Assembly (NCBI GenBank): GCA_014380105.1
Contig: JACMKL010000467.1
Span: 1-7,177, forward strand
From: Candidatus Melainabacteria bacterium
Lineage (GTDB): Bacteria; Cyanobacteriota; Vampirovibrionia; Obscuribacterales; Obscuribacteraceae
DNA length: 7,177 bases
Direction of reading: 5' to 3'
The translations under genes and the position numbers were made by a program. This document shows, in pieces, positions 1 to 6,212 of the stretch; positions within the stretch are counted from its first letter, which is position 1, and each line of letters opens with the position of its first letter. Below the pieces are notes generated by a model. That model saw only the letters and a list, made by a program, of their open reading frames with translations, was not told the DNA's origin and searched no databases.

Positions 1-732
1 ATACTCCCGAAAATATGATTGCCAAACGTTGGAGGAATGTATGTACAGTGAAAAGACTGTAGAAAAATCCTGCGTTTCGCGAAAGCACCATGTTACTTTC
101 CTCACCTCAAAATATGTGCGCGCTTTTTTGTCGAAACCTGCCGTTTTCTTAAGCTGATTCCAACCGAGAAGGCTCAGTATGGAGGCTCGAAATTTATCCC
201 AATTATCTGTGCGCGTTCCAACCTGCCAAATCTGCAACTCCATTTTGGTTCGACCGGTAGCGCCGGCATACCAGCCCGGTGGTGGTGAATTGATGAGGTC
301 GTAAGGTTCACGCCAGGGATCAGCCTGATCAGCTAATTCTTCCTTTGTAATCTTAATACCATCAAGAGCAGGACGAATTTGGTCCAGTCTTACAAGGTTG
401 AGCCTAGGCGCTACTTGCGCCAATACCGCCCATACATCGATGTCACCATGTTTGACTCCGCGAGCGATGAACAGTCTCGTGTCTTTATCAACTAGTTCAA
501 TTTCTCGCGACAAAACTCCATCAGGTCCGTTGACCATATGACTGTGCGAGTGTTGAACAGCAAACTGCCCGTTTGACGTAACACTTCCGAAAGATGCATC
601 ATGACCGCCATTATCGTGAGAGAAGCCAATCGCTATGGCATCATAGGTAGTGCCGCCAGGGCCTGAATAATCAGCATTCCCGTAAGCATCGTGTCCACCC
701 ACATCGGGCAAGCCGTCTCCATCAACATCCAT
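1..732 (-). CDS. Unrecognised protein with N-terminal DxDxDGxxD loop, 3' end outside window
   Basis: Reading down from an ATG at 732-730 gives 244 codons with no stop, and the frame runs off the window at base 1, so the C-terminus is missing. The start is supported by AAGAGG at 745-740, seven bases before the ATG, and by an in-frame TGA five codons upstream. Residues 2-10 read DVDGDGLPD, the spacing of calcium-binding loops in thrombospondin type 3 repeats; FG-GAP repeats look similar. Residues 11-70 are rich in Gly, His, Asp and Ser. The part from about residue 75 has ordinary mixed composition, with Trp-rich stretches near 140-190 and 215-240. I see no signal peptide and no transmembrane segment, which is odd because such loops usually sit in exported proteins. 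I do not recognise the family. Calcium binding is an inference from one loop. The gene is divergent from the kinase at 1177. Confidence 0.8.
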   Translation of the reverse strand, partial: MDVDGDGLPDVGGHDAYGNADYSGPGGTTYDAIAIGFSHDNGGHDASFGSVTSNGQFAVQHSHSHMVNGPDGVLSREIELVDKDTRLFIARGVKHGDIDVWAVLAQVAPRLNLVRLDQIRPALDGIKITKEELADQADPWREPYDLINSPPPGWYAGATGRTKMELQIWQVGTRTDNWDKFRASILSLLGWNQLKKTAGFDKKARTYFEVRKVTWCFRETQDFSTVFSLYIHSSNVWQSYFREY

Positions 733-739
733 TTCTCTA

Positions 740-745
740 CCTCTT
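740..745 (-). promoter_or_regulatory. Shine-Dalgarno for the gene starting at 732
   Basis: AAGAGG on the minus strand ends seven bases before the ATG at 732. It is the reason for choosing this start, and it matches the AGAGG plus seven-base arrangement seen before the gene at 4957. Confidence 0.65.
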
Positions 746-1044
746 CAAAAATTGCTCAAGCAAAGATAAACAGACAATCAAACACTTCGCAAAATGCGAA
801 TAGAATTTCTCCTAGAACCGGTAAGGTTAGTCTTAGTTGTTTGTTTGTAAGTCTTTTAAATGGCTTGAGTGTGAATACCTTAGAATGCTCTTTCGTGCCC
901 ATAAAAGGCAATCTTTTTTCAGCACAATCACTTAAGCGCTATCGCAAACAGCAGAAGTCGCGCGAGCACCGCAAACACGTATAAAAACAGATCTAGCATT
1001 GTGCCGAGTCCAGCCAAACTGCGCAAAGCGTTGTCAAGTTATTG

Positions 1045-1072
1045 TTGTAATTACAGTACAGAATTCTATTAA
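1045..1072 (+). promoter_or_regulatory. Weak candidate promoter for the kinase
   Basis: TTGTAA at 1045-1050 and TATTAA at 1067-1072 are separated by 16 bases. Each matches four of six bases of the sigma-70-type consensus. It would give a leader of roughly 100 bases before the ATG at 1177. An alternative -35 element, TTGTCA at 1031-1036, has no good partner at 16-18 bases. This is a pattern match only. Confidence 0.2.
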
Positions 1073-1176
1073 CGCAGTCTTCCCCTGCCCTTACTAGACC
1101 TAATGCATCGAGACCATACGAAAAATTCGCTCTTGCGGATCAATCGACGCACATATAGATTTCTAATGGTTCAATC

Positions 1177-3273
1177 ATGAACTCCTCTCATCCATCTTCA
1201 AGCAGCGAAACTAGAGAATGTTTCAGCACGACCTTTTCCGAAGATGGTAAAACGAGTCTGCCAGAAGGCTACATAGTTGCAGAATGCTACCGAGTCACAA
1301 GATTGATCGGTACGGGAGGCATGAGCGAAGTCTATGAGATTTTGAATCTTCCAATGAGCAAGAAATTTGCGCTCAAAGTGCTTAAGCCTCAAGTTTCGGA
1401 AGTTTCTCTGAAGCGATTTCAAAAAGAAGTCAAAGCGGTCGCTCATCTAAACCATCCAAGCATAGTCAAAGTTCACAGCTTCGGTTGGCTGGAAAACAAG
1501 CAACCCTATATGATTTTGGACCTTCTGGAAGGTGAAACACTTCATTCTGTTCTGAAAAGAGAAGGCTCACTCACGATCGATCGCGCTCTGGAGCTGTGTG
1601 AACAAATAGCGCTCGGTCTGGACTACGCGCATGGGCTCGGGATGATACATAGGGACTTAAAGCCCGGCAATATAATGCTGGAGCGAGCTAGAAATCTTCA
1701 CGAATCACCGGCAGCGAAAATTATCGATTTCGGACTAGTAAAGTTTTCGGGCACTGAAAACTTCGATACCAATCCGCTCACTGAAATTGGCACAGTATTT
1801 GGAACACCGCTCTACATGAGCCCTGAGCAATGCCTGGGCGAAAAGGTAGACATTCGCTCCGACATTTACTCACTGGGTTGCATTCTTTTCGAATGCCTGT
1901 GTGGAGTGACTCCATTCTCAGCAGAAAGCCCACTTCACGTGATGATGAAACATAGTCAGCAACTACCCGAGACGCTCGCAAGAGCATCTATGGGTAGGCA
2001 ATTCCCGAAAGGACTTCAGGCAATCGTATCAAAAGCATTAGCCAAGAACCCTGATCAGCGGTATCAAAATCTCAGTGCGATGATTTCTGACCTTCGCCAG
2101 GAAAGATGCCTTCTGAAAGGGCAATGGGAAGACATATTAGCGCAGAATAAAACACTTGAAATTAGAGTTCACAGCCCCAGCGACAGATCGATCGTAAGTC
2201 TGCTGATGTTCGGATTTATTGCTTTAGTTCCAATAACTGCATTTGCAATTCTGAATATTACAACTGAAAAAATAGATTTCAGTCAGCCAAATAAAGGTGA
2301 GAAAACTGTTAATGCTTCCGAAATAAGCATTCACAACTTTGCAGAGAGGCAATCGTGCTTTTCAAAAATAATTGGAGACAGGAAAAAAATCAGTTTTCCA
2401 TTTGAACAATCCATAGCAAAGGTATCTTGGAGACCGAGATACTCGCAAGGAAATTTTGAAGAAATAGACAATAGTAGAACTTCTCTGATTGAATCGAACG
2501 CTGAGTTGAAATTAGAGATTGGATGGCAATTCTGTCGCCTGTATCCGTCTTATCTGCGCATGTTCCGCCCAGAAGAAATCACAGAATTGACCATCATAGA
2601 CGAACCACTAAAACGTAGAAAATTATTGCCAAACTCAGAGTCAATTTTTGACGATGCACTGATCTATGCAAACCACTTCACGCGCCTCAGGACTCTCAGT
2701 GCTAATGAAACTCCAATTAGCGATTTTGGATTGCTCAATTTGCAGCTAGAATTAAAAAATGAAATGCGCCATATGCATCTCGGTAGCACGCTTGTTTCAG
2801 GCAAATTTTTAGCTAAACAGAAAACTTTAGCGAAACTGAAAACTTTGGATTTAACTCTAAACGATAATGGCAACGTCGTGCTGCCCTATCTGCGAGACAT
2901 CACTTCCCTGACTTTACAAGCAGCCAATATCTCAGACGAAAATGCTGAGCAAATAGCTGAATTGAAGCTATTGAAAGAACTTGACTTACGCTCGAATGCT
3001 GCGATTTCGGATTCTAGCTACACCGCAATCAAAGAACTCAAAAATCTTGAAGTATTGCGCTTAAGTGCAACTGCTACAACAGTCGCTCAAGCGACCAGCC
3101 TAACTTCGCTGACCAGTCTAAGAGTTCTAGACACTAATCTTGAGCGCGCTAACAAAACTGAAATTAGCAGGTTGAAAGAAGTTTTGCCGCCATTCTGCCG
3201 TATCAAACAGACACAAAGTTCAATCTTGCCACTAATTCAGAAGTCTCTTCTTCTAGAAAAACTATCCAAATGA
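1177..3273 (+). CDS. Membrane serine/threonine protein kinase with C-terminal leucine-rich-repeat-like domain
   Basis: This 698-residue protein is predicted to phosphorylate Ser/Thr of target proteins with ATP at the cytoplasmic face of the membrane. The Hanks-type kinase domain spans about residues 38-310. It has the glycine loop GTGGMSEVY (45-53), the ATP-binding Lys67 in FALK, the helix-C Glu84, the catalytic loop HRDLKPGN (158-165; Asp160, Asn165), DFG (184-186), GTPLYMSPEQ (209-218, SPE instead of APE) and Asp229 in DIYSLG. All catalytic residues are present, and the HRD arginine suggests activation-loop phosphorylation, with Thr206 and Thr210 as candidates. One hydrophobic helix follows (about 338-361). 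The distal half (about 500-665) has repeats of the type LxxLxLxxxxISDxxxxxLxxLxxL and should lie outside the cytoplasm as a sensor or binding domain. A TAG six codons upstream (1156-1158) and no other start between fix the ATG at 1177, although no Shine-Dalgarno is visible. The gene is monocistronic by layout, with divergent and convergent neighbours. Confidence 0.95.
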   Translation: MNSSHPSSSSETRECFSTTFSEDGKTSLPEGYIVAECYRVTRLIGTGGMSEVYEILNLPMSKKFALKVLKPQVSEVSLKRFQKEVKAVAHLNHPSIVKVHSFGWLENKQPYMILDLLEGETLHSVLKREGSLTIDRALELCEQIALGLDYAHGLGMIHRDLKPGNIMLERARNLHESPAAKIIDFGLVKFSGTENFDTNPLTEIGTVFGTPLYMSPEQCLGEKVDIRSDIYSLGCILFECLCGVTPFSAESPLHVMMKHSQQLPETLARASMGRQFPKGLQAIVSKALAKNPDQRYQNLSAMISDLRQERCLLKGQWEDILAQNKTLEIRVHSPSDRSIVSLLMFGFIALVPITAFAILNITTEKIDFSQPNKGEKTVNASEISIHNFAERQSCFSKIIGDRKKISFPFEQSIAKVSWRPRYSQGNFEEIDNSRTSLIESNAELKLEIGWQFCRLYPSYLRMFRPEEITELTIIDEPLKRRKLLPNSESIFDDALIYANHFTRLRTLSANETPISDFGLLNLQLELKNEMRHMHLGSTLVSGKFLAKQKTLAKLKTLDLTLNDNGNVVLPYLRDITSLTLQAANISDENAEQIAELKLLKELDLRSNAAISDSSYTAIKELKNLEVLRLSATATTVAQATSLTSLTSLRVLDTNLERANKTEISRLKEVLPPFCRIKQTQSSILPLIQKSLLLEKLSK

Positions 3274-3292
3274 ATCGAATAAATGACAAGAA

Positions 3293-3313
3293 TTTCTCTA
3301 CAAAATAGAGGAA
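3293..3313. terminator. Candidate terminator hairpin after the kinase
   Basis: TTTCTCTA (3293-3300) pairs with TAGAGGAA (3306-3313) across a CAAAA loop, eight pairs including one wobble. It begins 20 bases after the kinase stop. The plus-strand tail (AGTCTTT) is only weakly T-rich. On the minus strand the stem is followed by TTCTTGTCATTTATTC. The stem is AT-rich, so its strength is uncertain. Confidence 0.35.
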
Positions 3314-3336
3314 AGTCTTTAGCTGCGATGTGCTGA

Positions 3337-3365
3337 GGTTGGATGATCTAATAGACCATCCAACC
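3337..3365. terminator. Strong hairpin between convergent genes, possible bidirectional terminator
   Basis: GGTTGGATG (3337-3345) and CATCCAACC (3357-3365) are perfect nine-base complements. After an A-C mismatch, TCT (3347-3349) and AGA (3353-3355) continue the stem to an AAT loop. It lies between the ends of the kinase and of the minus-strand gene ending at 3407. There is no T run on either strand, so it is not a canonical intrinsic terminator. A processed or transcription-blocking hairpin is the likely alternative. Confidence 0.45.
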
Positions 3366-3406
3366 ACGGCATCCCCTCGTAAAAACCAATTCCTTCAGGA
3401 ACTTTC

Positions 3407-4957
3407 CTAAACCACGGCTGAAAAGACAGTAGTCGAAGATAAAACTACCGGCGCAGGTAATATTGACGCTGTGCAGTGCAAAGATGGAACATGAGCTGCT
3501 GGAGAGTCCATGACTTCAGTATTTATAGGCACCATAGGCGGTATGGAATGTAGCTCACTAACTTTTCCGAGTTTAGGCAAATTAATAGATGTGATGATTA
3601 GATGGTTGACTGGAACCAGACTATTTGCAATTGCAAATGCCCAATCAAGCGAACTTTCGCTTTCCACAAAAATACTTAGGAATGCTATATTTCCATCGAC
3701 GGCGGCTAGAACTTTCAACCAATAGCAGTCTAATTTATCAACCGTTGCTCTATCTAAAATTAGCCGACGATGAACTCCACCTTCAGTAGTGTCACTAATT
3801 TGTTTTACTCTATCGATGTCTGCACGACCGAACGTATCAAGCAGTGCGGCAGCCCCGATGGTCACACCTTCTCTGGCAGCCGCGAATTTTTGAGGAAATG
3901 CAAATCTGATGATTCTCATAGGCCCACTTACGGACTTAGCCTCTACAACAGACTCGGCTTCAAGTTTCCTTTCAACGAAATCGCCAGGCAATTCCATTGA
4001 CCAGTCACCGCGACATAATCTAACATTTTCATTCCTGTAACCGAGTTTGAATGTAGTCGGCTCTCCAAGGTCCATTTGCTTAAGCATCTCACTACTGCGC
4101 ATATCCATGCCATTCTCGGAAAGAAAATGATTGATCTGCGACCACTCTCTCATCGGATACTTGCGGTGAGGATTGACAGTGTAGGAATTCTCCAACAACC
4201 TTGAGGTAGCAGCCAAAGAATTAAATTCAGATTGACTTACCGGCGCCCGCCAACAAGTTTTAAAGAGAATTTTATGCATGCCGCTGCCAAAGTCTGAATC
4301 CGAATTTGTTTCAGACCACCAGGGAAAGAAATCAACACCCTCTGCCGGGTTTCTAACAACATTCTGAAGCCACTGTGCGTCACGAGGACCAGTCAATCCT
4401 ACGATTGCACTTTTCACTTGAAATAGACGAGTTTCGCTCTCCTCAGAATCATCAACTCCGAATTCAGCAGGATCAGAAAACCAAACAACTCCTGAATCAA
4501 GCCTGCCATCAAGCACTGCTAATCGATCGGCGCAGAAAGCTTGTAGCCAGTTCAAGAAATGCGAAGAGAGCTTCTCCGAATCTCCATGCGAGAGATAGCC
4601 AGTGTCATCACCAGTGTGAAGGGATGCTTGTGGTAGTTCCCAAATAATCTGACTTTCTCTCTCGATGAGACGGATAACCTTTATGACGTACTTGTGATAA
4701 CCCGGTCCAGCCAGCGCGGTAGAAGCATCGAGGGTCAACTTCCCCCCATCAGCTAGAGAAATGGAAATTGGAGCGACTGCGTCGTGAAGCTTGACTAGCA
4801 AACATGGACGTTTTTCACTGTTCGTGATCATTTGACAGACATTGCTTGGAGACAAGCGTTCCATAAGCAATGTTTGGATGCTCGACAAAAATCGCCACGG
4901 ACTCCGGCGTCTGTCTCTGCGCGTTCCATTTAAACGTATTCCAAAATCACTAATCAT
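3407..4957 (-). CDS. 516-residue protein of unknown function, two probable domains
   Basis: I do not recognise a named family. The ATG at 4957 is supported by AGAGG at 4969-4965, seven bases upstream. The N-terminus is basic (about residues 8-22, many Arg) and has no signal peptide or transmembrane helix, so the product is probably cytosolic. Residues about 50-150 hold conspicuous motifs: AGPGYHKYV (83-91), GDDTGYL (116-122) and a Trp-containing helix near 133-140. This looks like a conserved soluble domain. A second part (about 310-450) begins RGDWSMELPGDF (316-327) and ends with DGNIAFLSIFVESES followed by an amphipathic helix to about 448. That outline is reminiscent of the Mog1/PsbP/DcrB-like fold, which is inference only. 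The last 65 residues are Pro- and Ser-rich and probably disordered. The gene is convergent with the kinase. Its start lies four bases downstream of the stop of a degraded TPR-like frame, suggesting that it was once second in an operon. Confidence 0.85.
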   Translation of the reverse strand: MISDFGIRLNGTRRDRRRSPWRFLSSIQTLLMERLSPSNVCQMITNSEKRPCLLVKLHDAVAPISISLADGGKLTLDASTALAGPGYHKYVIKVIRLIERESQIIWELPQASLHTGDDTGYLSHGDSEKLSSHFLNWLQAFCADRLAVLDGRLDSGVVWFSDPAEFGVDDSEESETRLFQVKSAIVGLTGPRDAQWLQNVVRNPAEGVDFFPWWSETNSDSDFGSGMHKILFKTCWRAPVSQSEFNSLAATSRLLENSYTVNPHRKYPMREWSQINHFLSENGMDMRSSEMLKQMDLGEPTTFKLGYRNENVRLCRGDWSMELPGDFVERKLEAESVVEAKSVSGPMRIIRFAFPQKFAAAREGVTIGAAALLDTFGRADIDRVKQISDTTEGGVHRRLILDRATVDKLDCYWLKVLAAVDGNIAFLSIFVESESSLDWAFAIANSLVPVNHLIITSINLPKLGKVSELHSIPPMVPINTEVMDSPAAHVPSLHCTASILPAPVVLSSTTVFSAVV

Positions 4958-4964
4958 AATCTAA

Positions 4965-4969
4965 CCTCT
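4965..4969 (-). promoter_or_regulatory. Shine-Dalgarno for the 516-residue protein
   Basis: AGAGG on the minus strand lies seven bases before the ATG at 4957. It supports this start over the internal ATG 31 codons further in. It sits inside the last codons of the upstream relict frame, which stops at 4961. Confidence 0.6.
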
Positions 4970-5048
4970 GAAGACTCTGCTCCTGAAAGTCATTTGCACA
5001 AGTGCGACCGCGTAATTTTCTCTTCGAAACAATCCCGAAGCTGTAAAA

Positions 5049-5054
5049 ATTGTA
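5049..5054 (-). promoter_or_regulatory. Possible -10 element upstream of the 516-residue gene
   Basis: TACAAT on the minus strand differs from TATAAT by one base and lies about 90 bases before the ATG at 4957. No convincing -35 element stands 16-18 bases upstream (CATTTA at 17). It could serve the gene now that its presumed upstream partner is broken. Confidence 0.2.
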
Positions 5055-5286
5055 TTCGGATGCAAGAGACGTAAATGTGCGGCGATTCGATAAATCCCAC
5101 TACTGCATTCTGGAGCACAAAGATAACAGCACCATGACAAGGGCGGAGGCATCACGGTAGGTTGAAGTGGTCCTTGCAATGTATTCGGCTACAGTCATAA
5201 ATACGCATAAACGTGTGTTGTTATGCCCGTGTGATATTTGCTCAATAGAATCGAACAGCGAAAAGGCTTCCGGAAAGGAGCAACAA

Positions 5287-5323
5287 TCGAATGTGCACAT
5301 CCACGATTCGACAACAATTGTCA
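5287..5323. promoter_or_regulatory. Cluster of dyad symmetries upstream of the gene at 5343
   Basis: ATGTGCACAT (5291-5300) is a perfect ten-base palindrome. TCGAAT (5287-5292) and ATTCGA (5306-5311) form a wider inverted repeat over it. GACAA-CAA-TTGTC (about 5310-5322) adds a third dyad. They end about 20 bases before the start at 5343 and could be operator sites. They overlap the presumed TPR relict on the other strand, so chance is possible. Confidence 0.25.
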
Positions 5324-5329
5324 GGCTGC

Positions 5330-5333
5330 GGAG
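5330..5333 (+). promoter_or_regulatory. Shine-Dalgarno for the small gene at 5343
   Basis: GGAG lies nine bases before the ATG at 5343, within usual spacing limits, and is the main support for this start. Confidence 0.4.
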
Positions 5334-5342
5334 TGAAATAAG

Positions 5343-5675
5343 ATGATTCAAGGATATAGAAACACCGACTTTCTGAGCGCGAATCCATTTAGATGGAACA
5401 CCCAGGATCGCTATGAGCGACGTGGTCACGAAGTAGCATCGCAACCGACTCGGAGATCCGATCATCAAACAAAAATCCTAAAACTTATAGCTGAGGAATT
5501 GTTGATGGTAGCTTCTGATGGTGGTGCCAACATTGATGACTTTACACCTTCCAGGCTGGGCAAGGAACGGCTCAGCAACTCAATTATTTTCCGACTATTG
5601 AGAGAACAGAAAGTACTCACCGCTTTGTCTAAATACGAGCAAGAAGTGATTAGAAATCAAAAGACGCGCAGATAA
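5343..5675 (+). CDS. Small hypothetical protein, 110 residues
   Basis: I do not recognise this protein. The first 40 residues are polar and Arg/Asn-rich with no hydrophobic segment. From about residue 43 to the end it looks like a real helical protein: ILKLIAEELLMVAS (45-58), then a DGGANIDDFTPSRLGKERLS linker, then IIFRLLREQKVLTALSKYEQ (80-99) and a basic tail. It is soluble and could be a small regulatory or adaptor protein, but nothing shows which. The opposite strand has no better frame over the second half. The stop codon overlaps a following ATG (TAATG, 5673-5677), an arrangement typical of translational coupling, but the next frame is short and broken. The first third overlaps an open minus-strand frame, so the true start could lie further in. 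Confidence 0.5.
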   Translation: MIQGYRNTDFLSANPFRWNTQDRYERRGHEVASQPTRRSDHQTKILKLIAEELLMVASDGGANIDDFTPSRLGKERLSNSIIFRLLREQKVLTALSKYEQEVIRNQKTRR

Positions 5676-5828
5676 TGACAGACGCTACTAGCACTCTCCA
5701 GATGGTGAGATTGAAGTAGATGGAGAGCTTCTTGTGAACTTTGCATCAACGGTGAATTGGAAGCTGACGAAGATCTTTTTATGAAACTGGGATTGGTATG
5801 TATGCCTAGCCAGTCAGCAGTTTGCTAA
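5675..5828 (+). pseudogene. Possible small relict gene with two frame changes
   Basis: The ATG at 5675 overlaps the stop of the preceding gene and opens a 14-codon frame. A different frame then reads SPDGEIEVDGELL from 5695, and a third reads CELCINGELEADEDLFMKL to a TAA at 5826-5828. The three pieces follow one another with a -1 step each time and have acidic, protein-like composition including a CxxC. I infer a short coding sequence of about 50 residues, damaged by two single-base changes. The pieces are short enough that chance cannot be excluded. Confidence 0.25.
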
Positions 5829-6212
5829 ACAGCTACGTCTCTAGGTTTTCTAAGTGCTTCGATTGACTGCCTACCGTTTCGTCCCTTCAATATCAGCTCT
5901 TCTATCGAAACGCTATCTAAGCGCTCTGGTTGCCTTGCTGCTATGACTTTGGCTTTACCGTCATCCCTGAGGGCGACGAGCTTAAAACTGAGGTCCTGGA
6001 CGCCCCCAGCGCTTCCGCTGTGCGCATTTCTGTCTCCAATGACTGGAAGGTTTTTTCTTCAGAGGCTCCGGCGACTCTTGCCGCCTGCGCTTCAACTCGT
6101 CGCTGAGATTAATAGACCGGTCTGCTAAAAACAGAGAAGAAAAAAGGGCTCCGTAGCCCAGTTTGTTCTTGAAGATATCGCGAGGTTCGCAATGCGTAGT
6201 TCCCGCACGCAT
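5825..6212 (-). pseudogene. Frameshifted relict of an unrecognised basic protein, broken at a run of six A
   Basis: The downstream piece (6058 to the TAG at 5827-5825, 77 codons) has strong protein-like composition: DLSFKLVALRDDGKAKVIAA, RLDSVSIEELI and GRQSIEALRKPRDVAV. It has no start codon at its 5' end and opens just after a TGA at 6061-6059. The upstream piece in a neighbouring frame runs from an ATG at 6212 through INLSDELKRRRQESPEPLKK up to the A run at 6056-6051. Removing one A joins the two into about 131 residues. I do not recognise the family. The ATG at 6212 has no Shine-Dalgarno, and a terminator-like hairpin lies at 6146-6159 inside the upstream piece, so the real start may be later. 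Alternatives are a pseudogene, transcriptional slippage restoring the frame, or a sequencing error. Its stop overlaps the stop of the convergent relict at 5826-5828. Confidence 0.45.
6139..6159 (-). terminator. Intrinsic terminator on the minus strand
   Basis: Read on the minus strand, GGGCT (6159-6155), loop ACGG and AGCCC (6150-6146) form a five-pair GC-rich stem followed directly by TTTTTTCTTC. This is the canonical rho-independent layout. It would end transcripts entering from the right, that is from the TPR-like gene ending at 6528 or from a short RNA in between. It also lies within an open frame (LGYGALF), so part of the pattern could be coding coincidence. Confidence 0.55.

Larger units (their letters stand above)
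733..1176. other. Divergent intergenic region without a convincing gene
   Basis: These 444 bases separate the minus-strand gene starting at 732 from the plus-strand kinase starting at 1177, so they should hold both promoters. A plus-strand frame at 691-984 is open but starts with GTG inside the minus-strand gene. Its composition is unconvincing (many Ser, Asn, Lys and Arg, no pattern), so I do not call it. A small dyad, TTCGC-AAAAT-GCGAA, lies at 786-800, 54 bases before the minus-strand start, and could be an operator. No tRNA or repeat was found. Confidence 0.6.
4961..5340 (-). pseudogene. Degraded TPR-like coding sequence, broken by a frame change
   Basis: In one minus-strand frame, open from about 5340 to a TAG at 5102-5100, two stretches share the TPR helix-B pattern [FY]-x-[ED]-A-x-x-L: FPEAFSL, then 39 residues later YRDASAL. 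The second stretch (about 5223-5121) aligns without gaps over 35 residues with residues 104-138 of the TPR-like protein at the right edge: eight identities including the final SxC, plus many conservative pairs. A second frame then continues to a TAG at 4963-4961, with HPNT and ENYAVAL resembling another repeat unit. No start codon and Shine-Dalgarno fit the whole. I infer a TPR gene truncated at its 5' end and frameshifted near 5100-5160, whose stop lies four bases before the next ATG. The alternative is chance open frames in an intergenic region; the alignment was done by eye. Confidence 0.35.

Noticed and set aside
691..984. Open plus-strand frame of 97 codons between the divergent genes
   Set aside because: It starts with GTG inside the minus-strand gene, has no ribosome binding site, and its composition is unpatterned.
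5100..5468. Minus-strand frame of 122 codons with a hydrophobic N-terminal part resembling a signal peptide
   Set aside because: Its first 40 codons lie opposite the better-supported small gene at 5343, and only the later part shows TPR-like pattern, so I treat that part as a relict.
6041..6061. A AAA AAC heptamer suggesting programmed -1 frameshifting
   Set aside because: The shift needed to join the two frames is +1, and the incoming frame reads AAG AAA AAA, so the heptamer is not in the required phase.
5943..6128. Plus-strand frames across 5925-6105, one of which reads DFGFTVIPEGDELKTEVLDA
   Set aside because: They have no start codon with a ribosome binding site, and lie opposite the stronger minus-strand frame at 5825-6058.
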